64,000 nucleotides of DNA from positions 62,001 to 126,000 of the forward strand of contig NBAY01000035.1 in the NCBI GenBank assembly GCA_002794775.1. The letters run 5' to 3'. This document shows, one piece after another, positions 55,371 to 64,000 of the stretch (positions within the stretch are counted from its first letter, which is position 1; each line of letters starts with the position of its first letter). The notes beneath the pieces are model-generated. The model made no database searches and had not been told where the DNA came from. It saw nothing but the letters and a program-made list of their open reading frames with translations. Source of the DNA: Porodaedalea pini. Taxonomy: Eukaryota; Basidiomycota; Agaricomycetes; Hymenochaetales; Hymenochaetaceae. The translations under genes were made by a program, and so were the position numbers.

Positions 55371-58323
55371 TCACTGAGGCTCAACGTCAATTCCATGGCT
55401 AGTTTCAAGGTATCAGCACATATTTGGCAGACGGGCGGCGACTAGCTGGCGGAAGATAAGTACGCACCTGCTTCGCACATGTGCTGCGAGTTGCTCCTTG
55501 TACAAGAAAACCGCGACCGAGCCCTTGCTCCGACAATAGTCGCAGTATTTCTGCACCGAAGTGCCATTGATCGGCTCACTAGCCTTTGTAAAGGATTCAA
55601 CCGAAGGTTCATTGAAGTTCGGGTCAATAAATGCGAGCGAGATGCCGTCTACTTCGATGTTGTGGCTGTCAAGCAGGGGTATCTCATGTGTCCGACAAAA
55701 GTTTTCTATGCGTCGGTATTCCCGGGCTTCACCGTACACGTGGCTGACCTATTGCGAGCAGGACAGACAGTTTGGTGTTAGATATAAACGAGTCCACCGA
55801 ATCACGAATCACGTACGAGATCACGCCATGTCATGCGCTTACGCAAAACAGGATCACATTGTTGACAAATGAAACTCCTGCCCAAAGATGCCATGTGTTC
55901 CATAGTTGTATCCTCGGCAAAGCCCAGCGAAGACAGCAATGCATCTGCGACCTGAAGGGTGAGGCGCTGAACCTGAAATACAGCTACATTCCACGGCTCG
56001 CAGAAGCTCGGAGCGAATAGAATATTACGTCGTGAAGAAAGAATGCTGGAGAAGGTCGAGACGCTATATGCAGCGTGATACAAGTTGAAGAATGCGTTAG
56101 CTCGCCAGACGATACTTGTATCAACGTCGGCATCCGCTGCTACCAGCTCATCAGATTCTGAATCCGTATCCGGCACTCGAGTGATCTCGATCCCGTCCGG
56201 TATCCGACGTGTTGAAAGCAAAAGAGCTGCACAGTCACGTTTGACTTTACGAGAGTGACTCTCTATTAGTTCTGGCAGCTTGTCCTCGATGGCCTTCCAA
56301 CGGTCCGTGGTCATTCTGACAGAGCATTCGTCCTCTTCGATTAAGTCTGACACCACCGGGATCTTGCAGAGGTCGACAAAGCAAAGCGGCACTTGGTTCG
56401 TTCTATCCAACTGCTGTTGCCCACTGCAGTCTGTGAACAGCTCAAGCAGTTCAGATTTGCGTCTCTCACGCCTTTGATTAACAAGTTGATCATGATCGAA
56501 CTGCTTTTTCTTCTGGATGAGCGCTTCCAGCTTTGGCTGAATGTTTTTCCAGACTGTGGGTGTACTTAGATGAGATTTACGGTGCGCGAACAATTTAAAT
56601 GGTCATACTCCGTTCAGTCACTTCTCTCGGCTGGTTCACAAGCTGTCCCCAGGATTCCCGCATACTGTAAGGCAATGACCTCATTGATGCGATTTCCTCA
56701 TTTGAGTAGCCGAGCGAAGTGAGTTTTTTGACTATTCTGTACAAGTTGTCAGCATACTCACAGAGAAAATGTATGAAGAGAACTTACTGCGCTCTCCGCC
56801 TTGTCCTAATCTTTTCGTCAGCATTTACCCGATCCCACCACTGCCCTGACTGCCACGCGTTCACGCATCTGATACTCTGGATGATTCAGACATGACATTA
56901 ATATTGAGCTGAAGGTCAAGCGCATGATCACAAGTTTTAGCCAAGCTTACTGACTTTTGCAATTTCTGCGACAACTTGATGCCGATTTTCCACAAAGAGT
57001 TTGCGTTCCTCCGAATTAGGCTTTGTATCCAGATAAGCACTGATGACCTCGAGGAAGTCATACTTCAAGAAGTAGCGGCTCTGGATCGTCGAGTTAACCA
57101 TCGTCAGTGAAGGTATATTTGTCGCTTCCACTGAATCGATGTTCGATAGATTAGTTTGGAAAACGAGATCGAAATCAAACGGTACATACTGTTGTTCCAT
57201 GGTAGTAGAGAGTATATCTCGTAGTTCTTACTAACTTTAGGTCCGAAAGTTTTTTTAGCTAGCACCCCGCCTTGAACGACGCTGCATTAGGAAGAGGTAT
57301 GATTGAGCACAAACGGCGGATGGTTCTGAAGAAATATGGCGAACTTCAACTTGCTACATCCTTTACACAAACGAATGCGCAACTGGTCCGTGATTCTGCC
57401 CACTTTGGAGTAACCACAAGCCTAAATGGGTCAAATTTCAGAATGACACAAAAGTATGCGAAGAGGACAGAGTTTTTACGTGGCAAGCTTTCTCGAAGTA
57501 CAGGTTTGCGTATCGAGGCTCGCTCAAGTCGGGCGGACATGGAGGCATGCCAATGGCCATCTCGCATGCGACCCAAATGGGTTTCGAAGACTTTGACATG
57601 AGAAAGTCGCGTAGCATGCGACTCGAACGGGACAGTTGCAAGAGTTCGATCGGTTTGAAATGCGTTGCGATCTACAGTTTGCATTAGGTCACAAAGATAT
57701 TATTGCAATGAATTGCGATACTACGTACCTCGCAGAACACTTCAACCGGCAGGTCCATCATTCGAGCGAGTTTCCCCATATCACACTTCCGCACGCGATG
57801 TTTGTGGCTGTTGCTTAAAGAAGCACCATTAGAGGCCAGTTTTGAACCCTTCGATTCTGGGCCCGTGATAAGGGAGTCTATTCTGCCTGGTTTCCCTGTG
57901 GGTTTACAAGATTAGCAATTCTTTAGAATGGAAGTAGAACCTCGGTCTTACTCTTCGCAACATCGCCAGATGTCGGAGCAGTCATTTCTGGCTCTTCCTC
58001 TTCGTCATCCTCTTCCTTCAAGCGCTTCCTTGAGCCCTCTCCAGCCTTGGATTCATTGCGATCTTCATTATCATGCGTAGCTTTGATACGTTTTCTTGTG
58101 TGTTTCGTGGTGGCTTGGGCAGGGACTTGCTCCTTCTTGGCACGTTTCCTTACAGCCTTCTCGGGAACCTCTTCGTCCGAGTAATCGTCTTCCTCGCAGT
58201 TGCCATCTACAAGACTTTTGCGCTTCGGAGTTGGAAGGCTTCCTCTGTCGATCGAAGCTCAACAGATGAGTCGCACAAACAGAGACTGGAAAGGACACAC
58301 GTTGATTTCCTAGTGCTAACCAT
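55371..58323 (-). CDS. F-box protein of the large mushroom family
   Basis: Twelve exons on the minus strand: 58,323-58,301, 58,244-57,952, 57,895-57,729, 57,671-57,480, 57,421-57,345, 57,281-57,190, 57,130-56,955, 56,876-56,788, 56,736-56,609, 56,553-55,817, 55,748-55,468, 55,398-55,371. Together 760 aa in one frame. MVSTRKST leads into a Lys/Glu-rich low-complexity region (about 10-110). The F-box follows at about 147-195 (ARMMDLPVEVFCEIATHFKP, then LLQLSRSSRMLRDFL), the family hallmark CPPDLSEPRYANL, and a Cys-pair segment (ACGYSKVG, then LCKGCSKL). Next are YFLKYDFLEVISAYL, an AWQSGQWWDR segment, long helices, and a C-terminal C2H2-like motif (YCDYC..HVRSSH). F-box proteins recruit substrates to SCF ubiquitin ligases; the target is unknown. 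Introns are 51-78 bp. Confidence 0.82.
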
Positions 58324-58630
58324 CGGCCTTTACTGACTCTCCTCGCAAGTTGTGCAGAAGGACAATTGCCGACGTTGCTTTATAGTGACGATGCCTCGAA
58401 CACGGTACCGGATACAGTCAAGGGCTGTCAGTGTGAGCAACTATGAAGACTTAAGACTCAAGACTACGTCGCGAAGAGGCATCGCATCAGCGCATCAAAT
58501 TCCCATATGGGGCCGCGTTGGGACCACGTGCTCTAGCCACGTCGATTATCACAACGCGTCTTTCCCACGTCTGCAACCGTATCCCGTATCCCGCTTCCCC
58601 TATCTCAATCCTCCTCGGTCTCAAAGCACG
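58324..58630. promoter_or_regulatory. Shared intergenic region of two divergent F-box genes
   Basis: 307 bp between the start codons. No clear TATA box. Contains CpG and short pyrimidine stretches. Likely holds both promoters. Confidence 0.45.
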
Positions 58631-60159
58631 ATGTCGGCCACACTTTCTGACCTGCCATTGGAACTCATTGAGCGTATGCTCATATTTGCTGATCCCATCG
58701 CAGTCGCTTGCTTCTCTCAAACTTGCCGCCCGTACTTCTCCTTAGTCTATAAATCGGCAGACCAGCATCTCTGGCGCTCCCTATTTCTCTCAGGCGAACA
58801 TTTTGACGACCCACGGAAGTGCATAAACTCGTTCGGCGAACCACTCATACCTGATGGCGTAACATTTGACTGGCAGAACGAACTCAAGCGACGCATCCGT
58901 GCGCAGACTGTCATTAGTAATCCGACGTGCTGCCGCAGCGATGGCCAGCTCCTCGAGGTGCTTACAACGCTCGTGTCCATGATTATTCAGACACCGGCAG
59001 CATCATACCTCTACACCTCGGACGAGATTTCGCGGAACCTTGTTTGGCTCGTTGCGCGTCGTGAACTCGGCGACTTTCTCGAACACCTTTATGCCCGTCG
59101 CACGGAGCTCCCACATGTGCTCCGCCAACGCGCTGCCCAGCTGCACACTCTCATGGGTCATACAGCACCAGACTTTTCTGCGGAACGGCGTGTCGAGACT
59201 CGCGCATTCGTCTACGATATGAAACATTATACAGAAGACAATGGATGGGGCCCGTTCGATACTAAGGGTCAGGTGAACTGGGAGCACTTACTTGCCGTTC
59301 AGCACGTTATGGCGATGCATGTAGTGGCTCCGGAGGATGCAAGCCCTGAAGGGAGTCAGGTCATGAGCCTCCTTCCTTATTGTCAGGCGCAGCTGCCGAA
59401 GCAAAATATAGATGAGGATTGGGCAGGAGTAGAGGGACTGTGGAGCTGCTCCTTCTGTTTCATCGATCACAGAGAACTTGGTGGTGTGTAATCCTTTCCG
59501 ACTTTCGTGAATTGACTCACTCGTCACTACCACCCTAGCGTACAACGAAACGAACGTGAGACATGCTTCATTCATGTGCACTACTCAGTATCTAACTCAT
59601 ACAACAGCCTCGAGACACGTTACTCTTTGAACGCCCTGGGTTTATCGAAATCTTCCGCTCCTTCACACTCCACATACACTTCACTGGGACCGAGCCAGAC
59701 CCGAAGCATCCGACCAGGCCTACGATCACATTCAAGGGGCGCGTACAAGATGTGCACAGTATGACCGGCACGGTGAGCGTCGCAGATGACGGTACCGTGC
59801 GCTGGAGCTTCGTGAGTCCTCGGCTCCGCAGAGTAGCGGATATATGTCCTCAACTTAATATCTTGTAGACGTCTGGCGAAGCCACTCAAATGATATGGAG
59901 GTAAGTCACCAGCCAAACTTATTTTGTTTGTAGTATATGACTAAATACCGTCTTCCAGCTCGGAAGGCGTTCAAATCGGAGTTGCGCAGTCGACATTCGG
60001 TGTCCTCGGGTCATGGACCACCGTCTTCCACGATGAAGGGGACCCAGTAGGTGAGTTTGTCCTGCAGCTATTACACCTGAAATAGGCTAGAAAGGTGCTT
60101 CAGGACCATTCTGGCTGCGGAAGGAGCAGGATGACGTGCCAGAATCTGAAAGCTCTTGA
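58631..60159 (+). CDS. F-box protein with a C-terminal F-box-associated region
   Basis: Exons 58,631-59,483, 59,539-59,555, 59,608-59,811, 59,869-59,900, 59,959-60,050 and 60,104-60,159 give 417 aa in one frame. The N-terminal F-box (MSATLSDLPLELIERMLIFA, then ACFSQTCRPYFSLVY) occupies about residues 3-45. A helical middle follows (LEVLTTLVSMIIQTP, HVLRQRAAQLHTLMGH), then a beta-rich C-terminal half (FTLHIHFTGTEPD, ITFKGRVQDVHSMTGTVSV, WSFTSGEATQMIWSSEGVQI, GVLGSWTTVFHDEGDPVGPF) that looks like one compact substrate-binding fold. Presumed SCF adaptor. The start is the first ATG before the F-box. Exon 2 is only 17 nt. Introns are 52-58 bp with canonical ends. Confidence 0.82.
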
Positions 60160-60957
60160 AGGGTACGGTATATCGGCGGATCGCGATTGTCCCCGCATGA
60201 TCACCACCCACTCGCAAAGCACTGGATGTTGTTTCGAGAAATGCTTCCGACATCGCAGGCTGTGCACAGAGATGGTGACTATGGGGCACATGGACGTCAC
60301 ATCTGAGTCGGCTTGTAGTCCTCGTCAATACGAGCAAGGCACAACAGATCCTCTGACATACAGATACGATCATGATTTTATTGTGCATGGAAGGGGCACT
60401 TACTGTTAAAGACCGGTTTGAAGCCGTTTCACGTTGAATAACAGGTGTCGTCGATTTCGAAGGCTATACTATTGCAGATGAATGTTCCCCGCGGTTCAGG
60501 GCACCTTACTGTGTATTTGTTTTTGGCTGTGCTCGCAATTGAATGTCAAACGGGCAAATAGAAGTAACGTCAGCCAGTACTAGTGCTTCTGCTACGGGAG
60601 CTAGAAAACGTAACGTTGTAGTTAAGTTCCGAACGACAGGATTCCTCAGTCCGACTCCGAGTCACAGCGGCTGTGACAGCATAAGTGCTACATCTCAACA
60701 ACGGTCGGAAGTAACGCTGCGATATGGGTACAATCGAAACCTTCTGTAAAGGAGAGTAGGAAACTCAAGCTATACCGTGAATTGTCCTACTAGTAGAAAA
60801 GAAGTTACAGACCGAAAGTTACTGAGCCGCAGTCCCCAGGCTGCAAACATGTAGCAGCGCAATCATATCGTGTGCGGCCATATCAGGCTGCTTTGAAGAG
60901 TCTGCTGCGTGTTGATTCACTCAAGTATGACACTACTGCTATATCTTATGGCTGCTT
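60160..60957. other. Intergenic DNA, no gene seen
   Basis: Normal CpG content. Open frames up to 104 codons lack family resemblance and splice support. Probably the 3' region of the F-box gene plus spacer. Confidence 0.4.
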
Positions 60958-60959
60958 TA

Positions 60960-61808
60960 CAGCCATTTTCATAAGCCCTGCGACACGTGCATGTCACGTG
61001 AAGTGAGCCGCATCAGAGCCAAAATGTCGAAAAATTAGAATGAATGCCTATTTTCTCTGTAAATTCTGCACAGTACCTGCTCATTAAGTACTCAAAAAAA
61101 AGGCATGGTTCTCAGGAGCAGAAATATGTAAAATATGGAGCAATAAATTGACTGTGTAGGTGGGTGGAGATCAAACAAGTGCAGCTGGTCTGTTCTCTCA
61201 CCCATTTCCACTGAGATTCAAAAATTATGGCTCCCCTACATCTATCTATAAAATTCTTTCCTGTGTCTGTAAATTAAGTATATGACTATACCAACAGCTC
61301 CTGAAAGTTTGAAGCCAATCCATTCAGTATTCATGGTCCAGCAGCAACATTTGTGTTCCACTTCAAGCTCTTTCCACCCTCCTTTTCTCACAACAGGTCT
61401 TGCAGAGTAGAACACAAATGTTGCTGCTGGACCATGAATACTGAATGGATTGGCTTCAAACTTTCAGGAGCTGTTGATATAGTCATATACTTAATTTACA
61501 GACACAGGAAAGAATTTTATAGATAGATGTAGGGGAGCCATAATTTTTGAATCTCAGTGGAAATGGGTGAGAGAACAGACCAGCTGCACTTGTTTGATCT
61601 CCACCCACCTACACAGTCAATTTATTGCTCCATATTTTACATATTTCTGCTCCTGAGAACCATGCCTTTTTTTTGAGTACTTAATGAGCAGGTACTGTGC
61701 AGAATTTACAGAGAAAATAGGCATTCATTCTAATTTTTCGACACTTTGGCTCTGACGCGGCTCACTTCACGTGACATGCACGTGTCGCAGGACTTATGAA
61801 AAAGGCTG
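60960..61808. mobile_element. M2c: 849-bp palindromic element
   Basis: CAGCC..GGCTG ends, TA at 60,958-60,959 and 61,809-61,810. Arms about 399 bp, loop about 61,359-61,410 in the same orientation as M2b. Close to M2a in its diagnostic sites. The only transposable element seen in the gene-bearing part of the window. Confidence 0.88.
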
Positions 61809-61810
61809 TA

Positions 61811-62961
61811 AGCCCATCTTCTCTTAGTGTCTAAAGGCGGCGAGTCCCGGATTTGAAACAGGAAAGCGTGGAGGCGATGACTGATGTACTAGTAGCAGGC
61901 TATCAGCAGTGCACATTTCAATACTTTGTGCGCTTTCCTGAAACTTCTTTACTTCAATTCGTGACTCATAAAACTTTCCAAGAGGCTTCGAGCTTCGCGC
62001 ACGACAGCTGGTTGGACTGCGGAACAAAATATAACGGGTATGTCGCTCGGACTTGCATGCTGACAGAATGCGGCTTCAGCGTGCGCACCTATCTCTTCTC
62101 CAACTTGGATGGCATCATCAGTAAGATCATCATTTCTCAGGGACGACTCGGCAGCCGCCATCCACAGCCTTCAACCCGTAAACTTGCTTTCTCTGTAATC
62201 GCATTGTCTCAATTTAAATGGCTTGGTGCGTTCAGAAACAAATTCAAAAGAAAAGATTGGTTCATTTTTCCCAGCAGAGTTTCTGAGACAAAAACTCCGA
62301 TTCTGACTGGAAACCAGAAGCTTTTACCCATAAAATAAGAGGTTAGTCCGTATTGACAAAGCTCTCCGAGTCCTTCGTGAAAAAATGTTTTCTTTGCGAG
62401 CTCCAGCTCCTGTTCCTCTTTTCTTTTCTTTTGTAAGCAGCGTAATTTACGACGAAAGACTCAGACTGGATTGATCATCAATAGCCCCGCGCGGAGTCAT
62501 GGTCTTATCCTGAGTCCATTCTAGGAAAAGGTACTTGCGTTACTGCTGCTTAAAAGTTCAGACACAACCCTGTTTAGACGACATATACGCATTCACTCTT
62601 GTTACAACACCGATGCATGGCTCCCAAGTGAGCTCTCACTTCGCAAGTATCCTGGATATGGGAGTGACAGTATCATTTCGGCTCCTCTACTAAGCTTCTT
62701 TACCAAAATTTATCATCGATTGGGAGCTTTCGCCGGCACAAACACACTTAGTGAGGATCAGTAACGGTCCAGCGCATCACTTTCTCGCACTTCACTTGAC
62801 AAAAAATCAATCAATCATTTATTGTTTAAGCTCTCAAGTACTGTGACTACAACCGTATGGTCGCCCTGATTCAGATGGAACTACCAGTGGCAGGAACAAT
62901 CAAGAGAGAAGGAGAGGAGGGATATATGGCTTCTAAACTCGCTAATCCCATTATTATCGCA
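61811..62961. other. Intergenic DNA, no gene assigned
   Basis: An open frame at 61,853-62,338 (161 codons, plus) has an unremarkable composition and no recognisable motif. I could not link it to other exons. No LTR or inverted repeat found by eye. Confidence 0.35.
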
Positions 62962-63421
62962 TCAGGCCTTCCTGAAGTAGCCTTCTCTGTGCCAGTTCTT
63001 CTTGTCAGTTGCGATATGAATACGTTCATACGTCTCGCCGGTCGGGTCTTTCAGGATCATCGCCTTGCCTTCTTTATCAAACAGTTTCACTGTAAGGCGC
63101 TCCCATGGGTCTGGATCATCTTGTTTCTGTGGCATATGTGCCGAGCCGCTGCGAAACAGTATTGCAAGATCAACTACACATCTAGATCATTCAATGATTG
63201 AACATTACTGACGATATAACAGCTTTCTCCGCTCCAAGAGCATCGATCCCTGTCTCCGCGCAGTAAGCAAACACGTTCTCACACATAAACTTCTTCTCCT
63301 CTGGTTTCTTCTTGTATGTGGTAGGAGGGATGAAACGGATGGTAGAGATGTCCCTTCGAAGGACCTGGGCAGAAACCGCGCCCTTTACTATCATCTGAAC
63401 TTGCTGCAACGCCTTTGACAT
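62962..63421 (-). CDS. 131-aa protein of unknown function
   Basis: Two exons, 63,421-63,213 and 63,148-62,962, with a 64-bp intron (GTCAGT donor, TTTCGCAG acceptor). The frame is continuous across the junction. Basic N-terminal part (MSKALQQVQMIVKGAVSAQV, TTYKKKPEEKK), then FAYCAETGIDALGAEKAVIS, and a C-terminal part DPWERLTVKLFDKEGKAMIL ending HREGYFRKA. No signal peptide or membrane segment is obvious. I do not recognise the family. Spacing and splice signals support a real gene, but the start could lie elsewhere. Confidence 0.6.
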
Positions 63422-64000
63422 ATTGTATCTTCAGATTCTTGTGAGTGCTGGAGCTGTTTCTGAGTTGCTTTGAAGAGAAGTGGTTCTTTGAGTTTGATGA
63501 TTGAAACAGGCGAATCTTGGGTGCTTTTATAGCCTTTTCCTTAGAGCCTGAGTACCATATCTCACATGCCAAAGCAAAGCATTCGTATTTTTGCTTCCGA
63601 AGTCATGCAGCCGCCACAAGTTCAGATGATGGGTATGTTGATGTTGATGTTGATGGGAATTGGAATTGGAATTGGGGATGTAGTGGTACTGATGTTGATG
63701 TCGGTGTTGATGAGTTCTATTTTTGTAACGCGATAGCGTGCCACCCCAGGCCCTTGGGAGGTATGTGACACGCGTACTCTCAATATTGCTTTTGGACCGG
63801 GTGCGAGCGACTGGCATTTACGATTCGCGTTGATCCTCATGCATGACTAATGGGAAGTGTAAGTTGGTCACCAAAAGCTCAAGAGGCTTGTTTGCTTCAC
63901 TCATCATCGTGTCATGCCTTCACTGTTAATTCGATCATGTGTACGAGATGGTGGATGTGAGAGCAGGCGTCCACTGGAGCAAGGCGTTAGCGTCACTGGA
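63422..64000. other. Upstream region of the 131-aa gene and window end, with simple repeats
   Basis: Contains a (TGATGT)n tract at about 63,630-63,655, then (GGAATT)n to about 63,677 and a further TGATGT tract to about 63,710. No gene supported. Confidence 0.5.

Noticed and set aside
57346..57684. A 112-codon minus frame and several plus frames between 57,270 and 57,820
   Set aside because: They cross the exon-intron junctions of the F-box gene, whose spliced frame explains the same sequence with conserved family motifs.
60095..60409. 104-codon plus frame after the second F-box gene
   Set aside because: Overlaps the last exon in another frame. Composition is random and nothing links it to a gene.
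61853..62338. 161-codon plus frame
   Set aside because: No motif, no splice partner and a basic, uneven composition. Kept only as an unassigned stretch.

Overview
The window looks like nuclear DNA of a mushroom-forming basidiomycete (Agaricomycetes). The host-like genes have many short introns (about 41-79 bp, GT..AG). They include an F-box family that I recognise from mushroom genomes and an NTF2-like/flavin monooxygenase fusion. The repeats are chromodomain Ty3/gypsy retrotransposons. I cannot name the species.

Layout. About 1-51,100 is a nested transposon cluster. The remainder is a gene-bearing stretch interrupted by one palindromic element. I name the elements T0-T8. T0 (+ strand, running off the left edge) has the end of its pol at 195-440, an antisense intron-containing reading frame, and a 3' LTR split between 18,563-18,785 and 32,358-33,011. 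Inside T0 sit M1a (526-2,006, itself containing the 849-bp palindrome M2a), T1 (3,851-17,843, -) and T3 (18,786-32,352, +). T1 contains an unclassified insertion (5,231-6,750) holding a solo LTR (6,219-6,641), plus the Ty3 copy T2 (10,953-17,146, -). T3 contains T4 (21,605-27,860, -), the youngest copy, with LTRs identical by eye, and the palindrome M1b in its 3' LTR. Further right are an LTR (33,305-34,495), half of a Ty3 copy (T5), remnants of T6 and of unrelated elements, a second M2 palindrome, a gag-protease remnant (T8), and T7 (43,687-48,757). T7 is a pol-less LTR element whose second reading frame is a tandem YRxVPE nonapeptide array. Most insertions are supported by target duplications or by reading frames that rejoin when the insert is removed.

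Two expression signals recur in the T1-T5 family. The primer-binding stretch after the 5' LTR is complementary to a segment about 30 nt downstream of the LTR TATA box, which implies Tf1/sushi-type self-priming. Gag and pol are linked by a GGGTTTT slippery site, a 6-nt spacer and a GGTCAG/CTGACC stem, with pol in the -1 frame. In T2 and T4 every stop that interrupts pol is a CGA-to-TGA change, which points to CpG decay.

Gene region (52,093-63,421). In order: an eight-exon flavin monooxygenase (+), a three-exon small membrane protein (+), a twelve-exon F-box protein (-), a six-exon F-box protein (+) diverging from it across 307 bp, the palindrome M2c, and a two-exon 131-aa protein (-). Exon structures were built by hand from splice consensus and frame continuity, without transcripts.
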